Source: Cordilura impudica
Taxonomy: Eukaryota; Arthropoda; Insecta; Diptera; Scathophagidae
Assembly: GCA_963682025.1 (NCBI GenBank)
Contig: OY821520.1
Span: 180,238,626 to 180,302,625 of the forward strand
Length of the DNA: 64,000 nucleotides
Direction of reading: 5' to 3'
Shown here in pieces: positions 10,552-22,015 of this stretch. A model generated the notes under the pieces. It made no database searches and was not told the origin of the DNA. It was given only the letters and a program-made list of their open reading frames with translations. Numbering within the stretch: the stretch's first letter is position 1; each line of letters begins with the position of its first letter. The position numbers and the translations under genes are program-made.

Positions 10552-11841
10552 ATGACTGACAAATGGGAACTAATTATAAGCAACATACAATTTTTTCATG
10601 AAGACTTTAAGAAGTCATATAAATGTATCAATAAGAATACTTATATAAAGGATGATACCATAAGGAAACATTTGAAAACATTAATAGAAAATTATAATAA
10701 CATAGCAAGACTAGTTTCGAAATATAAACTAGATTATACGAAAGAGCATTTAAAAATAGTAGTTGACATATATTGGGACGTAAGAGACAGATTAGTGAGA
10801 ATATATGACAAATATAGTATAAGAGAAAATATACCACACGATTACACGGAGCAAATTAAATTAAACATTGACAAAATAATCATAATAAGTGCCAAACTAG
10901 GTCCCGAGACAATTGAGGAGGAAGATTCAAACGACAAGGGCGACACGGAAACGGAAGTTAAAAATTTTATAGAAGAAGTAATCGATAAAGTAATAACAAA
11001 AGAAGAACTAAATATGGCCCAAACAGTGGAACAATTCGTGGATACAGCATCCAAATTCATATCGGACTACGATGGAGACGTGAAGAACTTGCAAAGCTTC
11101 ATCGATGGTCTGATAATGATTGACCAATTGAAAGGAGCTCACGAAATAATAGCTGTTTCACTAATTAAGACAAAACTGAAAGGAACGGCCCGACAGCTAA
11201 TAACAGATGAGATAACTATAAAACAAATTAAAGAGAAATTACAAGGTTCAATAAAAGGCGAACCTGTTGGTGGACTGATCGCCAAACTGATGAACATACA
11301 GCAGAAAAATAAAACGGCCAACGCATACACCAGCGAAGTAGAAGACTTGGCGAAAAGAATTCATAATGCCTACATTTCGGACGGCGTACCACCGGCAGCA
11401 GCCAGAGAATATACAACAAAAGCGGCGGTAAATGCCATAGTAACAAACTGTAACAATGATAATGTCAAACTCATCATGAAAGCGGGACAGTTCTCTTCAT
11501 TGAACCAAGCTGTCCAGAAATTTATTGTAACCTGTACAGAAGCTTCCGGAAGTAAAGATACTGTGTTATACTATAGACAACAGAATAGATCATATAATGG
11601 CAATAACAATAGAAATTTCCGAATTAATGACAATAATTGGCACCAAAATCGCCAAGGTACCTATAGAGGAAATAACAATTCCAGAAGTAGAAATGGGAAT
11701 AACTACATGAATAACAGAAATCGGAACCAACGTGACAATAGGGAACGTAATTACCAAATTTCGAACAACTATAGAGGTCAGGACAGACAAGTCCGACCAA
11801 TAGAAAGTACGGACAATACGTGTTCGGAAAACTTCGAATAG
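10552..11841 (+). CDS. gag: gag of mdg1-like gypsy element
   Basis: A 429-residue intact gag. The N-terminal 150 residues are helical and end in an acidic stretch (EEEDSNDKGDTETEVKN). A capsid-like region follows from about residue 160 (AQTVEQFVDTASKFISDYDG, then LKGTARQLI). The C-terminal 90 residues are extremely rich in N, R, G and Q (for example NRNQRDNRERNYQ) in place of CCHC zinc knuckles, as in the mdg1/412 group. The start is the ATG after gggatt. The ORF is uninterrupted although pol downstream is deleted, so a gag protein could still be made. Confidence 0.8.
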   Translation: MTDKWELIISNIQFFHEDFKKSYKCINKNTYIKDDTIRKHLKTLIENYNNIARLVSKYKLDYTKEHLKIVVDIYWDVRDRLVRIYDKYSIRENIPHDYTEQIKLNIDKIIIISAKLGPETIEEEDSNDKGDTETEVKNFIEEVIDKVITKEELNMAQTVEQFVDTASKFISDYDGDVKNLQSFIDGLIMIDQLKGAHEIIAVSLIKTKLKGTARQLITDEITIKQIKEKLQGSIKGEPVGGLIAKLMNIQQKNKTANAYTSEVEDLAKRIHNAYISDGVPPAAAREYTTKAAVNAIVTNCNNDNVKLIMKAGQFSSLNQAVQKFIVTCTEASGSKDTVLYYRQQNRSYNGNNNRNFRINDNNWHQNRQGTYRGNNNSRSRNGNNYMNNRNRNQRDNRERNYQISNNYRGQDRQVRPIESTDNTCSENFE

Positions 11842-12778
11842 CCTCTGAGGGAAAAAGGGACATAAAAATATATAAATTGAATCTTAACCTTGGTGTGTTT
11901 GTAAAATTTTTGAATGCTTGTTTTACTTGTGGACACAGGAGCAGACATATGTCTAATAAAAAAAGGAAAATCTTGGGGACGATAATTTCATCAACAAACG
12001 GAACATAACATCAATTAGTGGTATAGGAAATGGAGTAATTAAGTCAATAGGTTCAACCGATCTGGAGATTAGCAGAAAGGATTTTACAGTAACCTATGAA
12101 TTTCATGTGGTTCACAACGACTTCCCTATACCATGCAGCGGAATCATAGGGATAAATTTTTTGAAAACTTTCAAATGTAGCATTGACTTTATGGAAGATA
12201 AAGAATGTCTTATTATGAGACTTAAATATTTTCGAACCCTAACAATTCCGATACAACACACGTACAATGATGACTACGTCATTCTACCAGCAAGAGCTCA
12301 GGTAATACGTAAAATACCATTTAACACTCAGTATGGAGAACTACTGGTATTGAACCAGGAAATAAAACCAGGCGTATACATTGCAAATACATTAGTTCAA
12401 GGCAATAACGCGTATGTCAGAATTCTTAACACTAATGAAGAAATTATGACACTGGATATTAATGACATTAGAACTGAGAATTTGGACGAGTACGATGTTA
12501 TATATACGAATAACGAGCAGAAAATGGACAATAGGAAAGATAAAATTTTGGAAAAATTATCGAAAAATTTCCCTAAAGAATTCGAAAGTGAACTCACGAC
12601 ATTGTGCACAGATTATTCTGATATATTCGCTTTGGAAACGGAGAAAATTTCCACAAACAATTTCTACAAACAACATTTAAGGCTAAGTGATAATACACCA
12701 ACATATATAAAGAATTATAGAATCCCACATTCACAAAAAGTAGAAGTAGAGAAACAAGTAAGAAAATTAATAGATTGA
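11842..12778 (+). pseudogene. pol: pol (protease and first part of RT), truncated
   Basis: The protease active-site block LLVDTGADICLI is encoded around 11920-11955 but is reached only through frameshifts on either side. From 12107 the reading is continuous: end of the protease (IIGINFLKTFKCSIDF), a connection region, and the RT N-terminus (TYIKNYRIPHSQKVEVEKQV). It stops at RKLID, where the sequence jumps into the 3' LTR. RT catalytic motifs, RNase H and integrase are absent. Confidence 0.8.
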
Positions 12779-12842
12779 CACCAAACCGATAAGAGGCGTT
12801 TTAATTTAACATAAGATAATTACGAATATTTTTTCGTTTATA
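12765..12842 (+). repeat. Remnant of the 3' LTR of the mdg1-like element
   Basis: The last 78 bp of the LTR, matching 8258-8335. The 5' edge of the match is aattaatagat, which also encodes the K-L-I-D of RT. The duplication atac follows at 12843-12846. Confidence 0.75.
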
Positions 12843-13445
12843 ATACCAATTTCATCTTTAAAATCAATTTTCCGTCTGCAAAACCGAAACAATAAAATTG
12901 TCGAAAATTCACCAGATGCAGTTATTATAGCCAAAATGATGTCGCCCTATGATAAAAATTTCTTTTTAAAGTCTTTTGGTAATTATATGAAAACAAATAA
13001 AAAAAATCTGATGTTAGATATTCTTGGTTTTGACTCCAATAAGCCTTTTTATGTAAAAGAAAACTTAACAAACAGTAACTATAAAATTCTTCAATATGCT
13101 GGCCGCCTAATAAAGCAGAATCATTTACAGTCCGCATACACCTATCGTGGCCTCGTATATGTTAAACGCCTTCGCACTGATGATCCCATTTGTATTGAAA
13201 ATATTGATGCTCTGGACCATTTATTTCGTGATGCATTGGATACTGTACAACCTAATGCACCACTCAATGCAACATCATATTAAATTCACTATATGTTTTT
13301 TAATTATTAACTTTGTTTTACTTAAATTTCATTTTATTCATACATTATTACCATTTATTTTTGTTTCTTTTTTACTATGCGCTTTTAATTTCTCAATTTA
13401 CAGCTTGCGTTCTTGTTAGCTTCTATTTAATTTCAACTTTGACCA

Positions 13446-15880
13446 ATGATTAATTCTAGTAGCTTAGGCGGAAGTTCTAAAGATGTAACTATAAATATGG
13501 TAAAAATATTGGCACGACAAAAGAAAGGTATAAACATTTGCCATATTAATGTCCAAAGTTTGAACAATAAGACAGATGAGTTTAGACTTGTGTTAAAAAT
13601 TCAAATGTGGATGTAGTTTGTGTTTCTGAAACATGGCTTACTAACTCTACGCCTGATAGCACCATTCGTCTTGACGGTTACAAAACCTTTAGAGCTGATA
13701 GAGCACGCCATTTTTTTTAGAAATAACTTCATATAGTGGAAAATTACTGATAGGTTGCGTATATAGGCCCAGTAGAAGTATTGATATATCAAGCTTTATC
13801 TCCCAACTGGAAACGTTAACCGTGGCACACAATGATGTGATAATTTCTGGTGACTTCAACTCTAACACACTAATAGAATCAGCTCTAGTGGATAAAATGT
13901 CATCTCTTGGCCTTGAACCTACAAATTGCTCTAATCCTACACATTTCTCTAGTAGCACTAACACTCTGTTGGACTTATTTTTTGTAAGAGTATTTGTAAT
14001 GTACTACTCTACGATCAAATTTCTGCGTCGTGTTGTTCCAAACATGATTTAATCTTTCTTGCTTATGACTATCATCTCCAACATGAAAGCAATTGTCGTT
14101 ACTCTTACCGAGACTTTACAAATTTAAATTATAATTTACTTCATGAAGAATTGGCACTTATTGAATGGGATAATATTTATCATATGCCCTCAGTTGATGA
14201 TCAGCTTTCTTTTATCGAAACAAATATTAACCGTCTATATGATGATGTAGTTCCTCTAGTAACTAAAACCAAACTATACAAATCCAAACCATGGTTTTCT
14301 GACAACATTAAACAGCACACAATTCTCAGAGATTTATGTTATTCAAGGTGGAAGCGCTTCAAATCCACAGAACTGAAAAATGATTACCATATCGCCAGGA
14401 AAAAAGGTAATGAAGACATTAGAAAGGCCAAACCTGACTATTATTCAAAACGTTTTGCTTCTGCTATGAATACTAAACAGACTTGGAAACACATCCGTGA
14501 AATTGGACTCGGTAAAGTCATTAAAAATGTGGACAACAATATTGACGTCAACAACAACGAAAATGGTTTCCTAGATGATAATCGTTTCGAGTTCTCGTGC
14601 GTAACACTCGAAGATGTTTACCTCAGTTTTAAAATGTTAAGTCAAATGCTATTGGCTTTGATAATATTCACATAAATTTGTAAGGACTTTGCTGCCTTTT
14701 ATTTTGCCATCTCTAACTTATTTCTTTAACTCAATAATTACAACAAGTACCTTTCCTGTTAATTGGAAACATGCAAAGATAATCAAAGATAATGATGAAT
14801 ACCGTCCCATAGCAATTTTATGTTACTTTTCGAAAGTACTAGAAAAGCTCCTGCACACTCAAATCACATCATACATAGACGAGCTTGGTCTGTTATCGAA
14901 TATGCAATCAGGTTTTCAGGCTCATCATAGTTGTGTCACGGCTTTAGCTGAAGTAACTGAAAATATTAGGCGTGAATGAAGATAAAGTTAATTTCTTGGT
15001 GCTACTTGACCATTCGGAGGCATTCGATATAGTTGATCACTCTATGCTTTGTAATAAACTAAAACATTTTTTTTAATTTCGCTTCCACATTTACAAATTT
15101 GATACGATCTTACCTTTCTAACCGAACTCAGTCGGTGCACGTGAATAATAGTACCTCAACATCACTGCAAATCGTGAGAGGAGTACCTCAGGGATCTATT
15201 TTAGGGCCTCTGCTTTTCTCGCTTTATGCAAATGACCTGCCTCTAAATCTAGTACATTGCAAAATACATCTGTACGCAGATGACGTGCAGTTATATTTAC
15301 GCAGTCCAGCCTATTGTATTAATAACACTTTAACGTGGTCTAATCATATACACTATTAGTTGGCCAAATCTATGTAAAACTGAGACCTCTTTGGTCAACT
15401 CAATCATTCACGCCTTTAAAAATAAGGATTCTTTTAGCTAAAACATATATTATACCTGGACTACTCTAAGGCTGTGAACTTTTTGCTAACTGTGACTCAT
15501 CTAGTAAACGTCGTTTAAATGTAGCATATAACAACTTTATTCGCTATGTGTATGGTTTAAGGAGATTCTCCCACATAAGTTCTTTCTCGGCAAGACTTTC
15601 TGGTGTCTCTTTTGATAATTTGTTAAATATTAGAGTTCTAATTTTTTTGCAGAAAATTGTTTATACAAAATTACCTAATTACCTCTTTTAAAAGTTACAA
15701 TTTGCAAGATCAGAAGAGGAAGAAAGCTTATTATACCTAGATATCGACACTAGTCTCTGAATGTCAGTTTTACCTAAATGCAGTTCGTCCTTGGAAATCT
15801 ATTCCGCAATCGCTTCAACTAACAAGCAACGCTAAGCATTTTAAGAACAACATTTTTAAACATTGTGCATAGTAAAATTT
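13446..15880 (+). pseudogene. LINE ORF2 (endonuclease, reverse transcriptase), degenerate
   Basis: Begins at an ATG at 13446 that is in frame with the endonuclease start (INICHINVQSLNNKTDEF, 13531 onward). Further blocks are VCVSETWLTNSTPDSTIRL in a shifted frame, LIGCVYRPSRSIDISSF with HNDVIISGDFNSN (13745-13870), a spacer (KPWFSDNIKQHTILRDLC), RT blocks ([39 protein letters not shown]) and an intact catalytic [11 protein letters not shown] at about 15268-15300. After 15350 the thumb region is partly deleted. FIRYVYGLRRFS near 15540 is shared with the fragment at 30785-31875. Confidence 0.75.
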
Positions 15881-16149
15881 TAAGTTTTTGTGTGCTCTTG
15901 TTTTCTTTACTTTTTGTATTTTTTTTTTTTTATTTTCTATGTTTTTATATTTTTATATAGAAAAAATTTTTTTTTCTTTATATTATTATTATTTATTAAT
16001 TATAAACTTATAACTTATTTCTGCAAATTGTATCGATGAAAAATTAAACCTGTGCTCTAATTATAAGAAATATTTTCTTGTTGCACAGGAATGCAAAATA
16101 AATAAATAAATAACAAATTATAAAAAGTTAATGACAACTCATTCATTCA

Positions 16150-16440
16150 AATTTTTAATAGCAACGATGAAGAAGACGCAGAACAAAAAGCTCCGAAGCC
16201 AAAAGTACGCAAAATTGACGAGAATTCCATGAGAATCAAATTACTTGAAGTTAGCATTCAGCAAAAAGAGTCGGAAATGAATTATTTCAAATGTATTTGA
16301 AGAAAAGAAAAAAGTTCTGAAATTACAAATTTTACAGATACGAGAAGACCATAATTTAAAAAAACAACAAAATGAAATTTTAAAAATACAAATGTCACAC
16401 AAAGTAAGAACATGGTTGGAAAATAGAAAAATTAAAACTT
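16150..16440 (+). pseudogene. C-terminal coiled coil of Harbinger Myb-like partner
   Basis: After an acceptor-like ttttaatag, the sequence reads NDEEDAEQKAPKPKVRKIDE, then RIKLLEVSIQQKESEMNYF, a frameshift, and further coiled-coil residues (KKQQNEILKIQMSHKV). This is the tail expected for the Myb-like gene whose DNA-binding part is at 6734-7253. Confidence 0.5.
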
Positions 16441-16929
16441 GAGATGCATAATTTAAAAAAAGATGGATTTTTTACGTAAACAAATTTAAATTTTTTTTAT
16501 TCAGCCACTATGTTTTTATTATCTGTATTCCAATTAAATTGAATTTTTAGTTAATTCACAGCGGAAAGTGATTCATGTTGTTTTTTTCAAAGCGATCTCC
16601 TGTTTTGTTTGTTAAAATTAATTATTATTATTTGTTAACTAATTATTTACTTGTTTTTTTAAAACATACATGCATTAAATATTTGTATTTTTGTTTAATG
16701 TAAAAAATAATAAAATAATATAAAATAAAAAAAATTTGTACTTAGGGCATTGGTATTTGATGAATATTTATTATTTTAATTCATATTTCGTTAGAAATTT
16801 TGCTGAATATAGAGGGTACGAGAAATATCGGAACTTGAAGAACTCTCCAAACTTTCGTTGGTGGTATTTTGGTTATTTTCACTATTACAGTTTACATTAT
16901 CATCTGTAAAAATATTTTTTAGTTTCACA
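16441..16929. other. AT-rich spacer between convergent Harbinger genes
   Basis: No coding sequence is recognised. A short acidic/serine-rich stretch may belong to the 3' end of the minus-strand transposase gene. Confidence 0.4.
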
Positions 16930-17975
16930 TTTACACATTGCTGTATAACATCTTACCAAAATCTTCCTCTTTAAATATTATAGCCAAATTGTGGAGAAAA
17001 GCCAAAGCTACCATCAAAACTTTTGCGTTTTTTCTTGAAATTCGCATTTCTTCTAGAAGTATGCGAAATCGACTTTTCCAGACACCAAAAAGTCTCTCCA
17101 CAACATTTCTAGTCTTAATATGGACCTTATTGTACATTTCTTCTTTACTATCTTTTGGGTTTCGCACAGGTGTGAACATATAGTTGGTACACTTATTTTA
17201 TTAAACTTTCATTAAATATTCTAGAGTCGTGAGTTCTTCTTTTCCAGCAAGCAACAATATCTGTTATTTTAAGCGAAGCATCACAAACAATTTAGAGGTT
17301 TTGGAAGTATGGAAGCACAGATTTAAATATAATTATTTTTCCGTATTTTACCTTTGAAGCCAAAAATGTATATCATACCTGAACGTTGTATGAGTGATAG
17401 CTTTTCCTATTGACATATAGTTGCGCATCATCGTCATTTACAGCTTGTATACGAAGATGAGTGCAATCAATAGCACCTACAATATTTTTAAATCCAGCTA
17501 TTTTTTCAAAATCTTTCATAGATGGGATCTGGTTTAAAGCTAACGTTGGCATATTAATAATTCTCCTGGCTTTCTTAGTAAACGCCTTGGCTACCTTTCC
17601 ACAAATTCAGCTCATTGAAGGTAGGCTAATGCCATGAAATTCGGCGCAATCTTTTTGAACGTTGTTTCGGCCCCAACACCTCAATGCTGATAGAACTTGA
17701 ACATATGGTGGTATGCATTCACCGTTATTACTTCCTTTTAAATCATTGGTGACCAAATCAATTAATTTTTTAACGTTTAATTTTGTATACCTACATATAT
17801 CTTTTACGAAATTCACTGTCGGTGTAAACAACAAATGTTTTTTTTCTTTTTTATAGACTTTAGTCTCACTTTTACGGGCTCTATTTCTTAAAAGGTCTAA
17901 TGAGTCTAAATTATTTAATGTCTCAATTAAAAAAAAAATTCGCGCACAAAATTGTTTTATAATATTTTCCAAATT
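16930..17975 (-). pseudogene. Harbinger (HARBI1-like) transposase 2, degenerate
   Basis: Minus-strand DDE transposase. N-terminal part at 17607-17975 (NFVKDICRYTKLNVKKLIDL; YVQVLSALRCWGRNNVQKDC). Central part at 17390-17500 (GAIDCTHLRIQAVNDDDAQL, first catalytic Asp). After a probable intron comes IVCDASLKITDIVACWKRRT and HDSRIFNES (17215-17280), then the C-terminal block RTRNVVERLFGVWKSRFRIL at 17000-17100. The expected intron acceptor has become ctaa instead of ctag. A segment of roughly 25 residues that normally carries the second catalytic Asp (GDSGY-type motif) is missing before MFTPVRNPK. Non-functional. Confidence 0.75.
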
Positions 17976-18413
17976 GTTCTGTTGACAATGTTTTAGAAGT
18001 TCGTTACCATGAACTTAAGGCGGACCAAACTATTCAAATATTTGACTAAACCTTTCCAAAGATTATCCAAATCTACTCTGCCACCCTTGGGAGATCCTTT
18101 GGCTATATCGGAATTATTTTCCATAAATTCAAGTAATGCGTCTTCTTGGCGCGAATTCTTATATTGTCCCCTTTAAAAAATATGTAAATATATAAAAATT
18201 TTTATTTTTATTCATAAACAAAATGTGCTTACATTTTGTGTTTATATTTTTCAAGTTAAAAAGCAAAAAAAAAAAAAAATAACCAATGCTCACTTGATTT
18301 GGAATCGAATTGAAATCGACACTATAAAATGAAAAATATAAAATCATCACAACTTTAATTGAATTAAATCGTTTTAGTGTCTAAATCGATTTCCATCACA
18401 TACCTGAATAACA

Positions 18414-18884
18414 TTGATTTGTACTGCCTGCTTTTGTTATAGTTCATTGAACTACATTAAAAGTAATTTGGAAAACCAACTTATATTCACATATGAATAA
18501 ATTTCATTGAGTTTAAGTTTGATATGGTCTCATACACTCGTTTCGAAAAAGTGCTTAAGTTTTATTTTTGACTATAGCTCCTTAAATTAAATAATTTCTA
18601 AATTGAAATGTACAACAATTTATTCCTTAATTAACAATTATTCGATGTATGATGTATACTAGAATCACCATTCATTTTTAAAAATTAGGTTTAAACTTGG
18701 AAAGTGCTCTCCTGCAAAACGATAAAATCAAACTTAAGCAGTTTTTCCTTTTCACCACAGAAATATTAACTGTATAGTAGCCACTGGCGAAATAAATTGG
18801 TAAATGCTATTAAAAAGATTGCAAAACTGATGTATGGTATAAAGACCAAAATGAGGAGGTCTTTTGGTAGTTTGCATTTTTATA
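18414..18884. other. Spacer without recognised features
   Basis: AT-rich sequence between the Harbinger right end and the mariner remnant. No ORF, terminal repeat or known motif was recognised. Confidence 0.5.
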
Positions 18885-19640
18885 TACGAGGGTAGTTCGA
18901 CAAATGAGTGACTTTTTAACTTCCCTCGTAGTTAATTAAAAATTAACACTACTCCTCGAATGCTCGTAAAATATTATTTTATGCGAAAAAACATCACCAA
19001 AATAAGGGAAGGGATTGATAAATACTATGGTGACTCTGCACCAAAAACTTGAATGGAAAGATAATGCACGATCGAAGAAAGTGCGTGGGTGACTGCAGCT
19101 GTATGCATTGATAAGCAAAAAATATTTTTGTGATTTGTTCAACTCAAATCCGAACGAGTTTTTGCGGTTAAAGAAACCATCAAAGTAGTGGACTTCTTCG
19201 GAGCACGTGCACTAGGGTGGTTCTGTCAGCCAACAAGGTAAGGGCGAAGGTTTTTGGATGCATGCGGTGTCATTTACATAGATTACATTGAAAAGGTAAA
19301 ACGATCATCGTCAAATATAAGTCATAGCTGTTGCACAGATTCAACATTAATTTGCAGCAAAAACAACTCATTTGTCGAAGAAAAATTGCTATTCTACGAT
19401 GACAGGACACCGGCGCACACATGTGTAGTCGCCATGACAAAAATCGATATATTGGGCTAAAAACTGTTACCTTCTCCAGCATATTCTCAAGATTTAACTC
19501 CTGTTCCCAAACAAACGCCTATTTTGAGGGCTTCGAGCAAACGAATTTTTGGCTAAAAATATATTTTATTCAAAAAGTCACTAAGCTGTCAGACCCGCCC
19601 TCTTATTTAGAATATTGAGTTATGTCTTCATTATGTGATA
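18885..19640 (+). pseudogene. mariner (Tc1/mariner) transposase remnant
   Basis: A terminal-repeat-like start, tacgagggtagttcgacaaa (18885 onward), precedes decayed transposase coding on the plus strand. Recognisable blocks are FLDACGVIYIDYIEKVK (19245-19300), corresponding to the WDAHGIIFIDYLEKG region with the first catalytic Asp; EEKLLFYDDRTPAHTC (19378-19425), corresponding to the HDNAPAHT region with the second Asp; and a decayed PYSQDLTP region near 19475. Multiple shifts and stops. The 3' terminal repeat was not identified. Confidence 0.65.
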
Positions 19641-19660
19641 CGAATTTAAAAAATAAATTA

Positions 19661-19890
19661 GCATTAACCGCCTAAGTCGAAAAGTATGCTTTCGAGAAAA
19701 ATATCTTTTTATATAAATAGAATGGGACTTCATTACGACTTAGGTCAGTATATTTTGATTAATATCTTTTTAAAAAACAGTGTTAGAGAAATGGGGATTT
19801 CACGTAAATATAGTTTTTTTTTAGTAGAATATGATAGCATACATAACTCAAATCGTTCTTAAGTAGACTTAGACGGTTATCGCTTGTGAC
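19661..19890. mobile_element. MITE family X, copy 1 (single unit)
   Basis: 230 bp bounded by gcattaaccgcctaagtcg and, inverted, agacttagacggttatcgc. Its body matches both units of the copy at 22736-23150. The left terminal gtcacaa present in the other copy is missing here, so the left end is truncated or diverged. Confidence 0.65.
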
Positions 19891-20139
19891 CACAGATATA
19901 TCCGCGTGCACCCTTTGCGATGAACATGGCAAGAAGAAGAAAATTAAAGGTCTCAGGTCGACTATGATAACCAATTCAATTGATTTACATCTGAATAATC
20001 AGAAAAAAAATGCTACTAATGATCCTGCTTCAACTAGTACTGCGACCACCACAGTTGTAGGTAGATAACTCAGAAGGTGCCACCAATAGTTGCAGACTCG
20101 TCAGTGGAGTTCACTATAGTATTGGAACAAATGGGAAGT

Positions 20140-21870
20140 GATGGTTATTTCTTCCGAAGAACATCAATTGAATAGAAAATGCACTTCGAAGGAAAACTTC
20201 GTCCCACCACTTGCTACAGATATCTGACAGTACTAAACCTTGTATACGTATGACAAACAAGCTTAAACGAAAATCAGAGAGAACAAATAATAACAACCTT
20301 AAAATATCGCTCCAGTCTGCTGTTAAGCAGTTAAATGAAATCATCGAATAAAATGTTCGTAAAGAGAGAAATTAGAACTGGAATCAGTTTCTCTTAAAGC
20401 TCCCAATTGGTTCAAAAAACCTTTGGTGTATGACTAAGGCATTAAGAGGTACAAAATGTAACAATATATCCACTCTTAAATGCAATGATCTAAATTTTGA
20501 CTTATATACTGACCAAGTACGAATTATCGCTGACCAATTTGAAAAAGCTCATAAACTAGCATCTAATATGAAACACAGCGTGGACAAAAACGTACTCAAA
20601 ACTTTTAATGAATTTGAACTACAACAAATTACAAACATTGATACCGAAAATCTTATCACATTAGAAGAGGTTAGATACAAGTGAGGCAACTGAAAAATAT
20701 CAAGCGCCAGGCTTTGATGGAATCTTTAACATATTTCTAAAAAATTACCAGACATTGCATTAGAATTTATTTTCCCTCTAGTTTCATATGTGCTAAGATT
20801 ATAGCAATACATAAACGAGGAAAAGACTCAAGATTACCCAGTAGCTGCAGACCAATAAGCCTTTTGAGTTGTGTAGATAAAATATTTGAAAAAATAATTT
20901 TTTCGGGAATGAATACACACATTGAAAACAATGGCTTAATCAACAAAGAACAATTTGGATTCCGAAGACAACATTCTACAGTGCACCAAATAAAAAGAAT
21001 AACACATATTATAAAAAGAAATAAAATGAACAGACGTCAACCAATATTGTACTATGGATATGGCATGATGGGTTAATTTGATTTTCCACTATATATCGTT
21101 ATAATAATAAAGTTATTTCTAACAAATAGAACGTCTAAAATATGTATTAACAATGCTTCTTCAGTTAGGAATATTCCTGCTGGAGTTCCACAGCAGATTT
21201 TGCTCCTTGTAGAGGCACTGATATAGCACTCCATGCAGACGATATGTTTATGGCTATAAAAGGTAAACAATCGTATGCAATAGTTCATAAGCTTGGAAAA
21301 TGCTTACAAATAAATGAAAAATCAAAATTGACTTAGATAAAATACAATTAATTTCGTTCCCTTTTAATAAGTCTCCAAAATGTGCCCCATCCATCTACTT
21401 CGAAACGAAAGCAATGTTATCCCATTTAGCGACTCTATAAAATAGCTTGCAGTATATTTGTGTAAAAAACTAATATTTGCTAAGCCCATCGAACAATTGT
21501 GGACAAACCAACGAAATGCGCTATAGCTTTATTTCCATTGCTCAGTAAAAAATCTCAACTTATCCTAGCAATAAAATAATGTTATACAAAACCGTTATTA
21601 GACCCATACTACTCTATGGTTGTAATATTTGGAGTAAAGCAGCTAGAACGCATATAAAAATAATAAGTGGTGCAGTGGTGCTCTGAAAATAATTCACTTT
21701 TACATTAGATATTCACATCAAACCATAAAAGATGTAATAGAAACTCAGAATCTTTCATTTGCAAACAGATGCACTTTTTAGAAGACACTTTTCAGAAGAC
21801 ACTTTTTATTTACTACTGTAAACCATCCAAGTGTTAATGTTAAAAATTCGATTCTATGTTCAACTCCTAA
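20140..21870 (+). pseudogene. Jockey/CR1-like LINE reverse transcriptase remnant
   Basis: Decayed plus-strand coding. A pre-RT spacer ORF (20430-20684) leads into EKYQAPGFDGIFNIF (RT block 1), IIAIHKRGKDSRLPSSCRPI and SLLSCVDKIFEKIIF (20800-20900), INKEQFGFRRQHSTVHQI (20940-20985), an active-site-proximal LLDLEKAFD-equivalent that is lost, and AGVPQ near 21180. A decayed ADD block is near 21240 (cagacgatatgtttatg). Stops and shifts are frequent. The short Cys/Lys ORF at 19886-20068 could be part of its ORF1, but I cannot show it. Confidence 0.65.
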
Positions 21871-22015
21871 TAATATGCAAGGGTTTTTTATATCTTTTTT
21901 CCTTTATGACATATTAATATCTCTTACTTTTAAAATTTTATTTATGATCTATATACCGAAATATCTTAAAACCGCAAGATAGTATTTCATAACTTTTACT
22001 TTTAACATATTATAC

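Larger units (their letters stand above)
7929..12842 (+). mobile_element. mdg1/412-like Ty3/gypsy element, internally deleted
   Basis: LTR retrotransposon with a 4-bp target duplication atac (7925-7928 and 12843-12846). The 5' LTR is 7929-8335. It is followed by a primer-binding-site candidate beginning tggcgagcctgcc, a leader of about 1.1 kb, three small ORFs, gag, and the first third of pol. Pol is fused directly to the last 78 bp of the 3' LTR, so most of RT, all of RNase H and integrase, and most of the 3' LTR are missing. The small-ORF/gag order and the zinc-knuckle-free N/R-rich gag tail resemble the mdg1/412 group. Confidence 0.8.
7531..13283 (+). pseudogene. LINE ORF1 (gag-like), split by a gypsy element
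   Basis: Nucleic-acid-chaperone-type ORF1 protein of a Jockey/CR1-like LINE. The N-terminal part (7531-7928) begins MSNNPNKRVREEELL and after a frameshift contains DLRLNGIPYVNGENL, a signature of this ORF1 family. The reading then passes across the 4-bp duplication atac into INIPISSLKSIFRLQ at 12843 and runs on to PYDKNFFLKSFGNYM and the stop at 13283. Continuity of the protein across the insertion supports the gypsy boundaries. Confidence 0.7.
7490..16113 (+). mobile_element. Jockey/CR1-like LINE with gypsy insertion
   Basis: Non-LTR retrotransposon with two ORFs. ORF1 starts at 7531, is interrupted by the gypsy element 7929-12842, and resumes to 13283. ORF2 (endonuclease and reverse transcriptase) begins near 13446. 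The 3' end carries a short aataaataaataaataa tail near 16090-16105. It is inserted between the two halves of Harbinger element 2. Several frameshifts and internal deletions in ORF2 show it is dead. The 5' limit is approximate. Confidence 0.7.
6660..18413. mobile_element. Broken PIF/Harbinger element 2, split by a LINE
   Basis: The Myb/SANT-like gene starts at 6734 on the plus strand. Its C-terminal coiled-coil part reappears at 16150-16440, after the LINE that ends near 16113. A convergent HARBI1-like transposase lies on the minus strand at 16930-17975. The right end is placed at the inverted-repeat motif catcacatacctgaataa (18396-18413). The left limit is approximate. The two halves are inferred to be one element because the two Myb-like fragments are complementary rather than overlapping. 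Confidence 0.5.
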
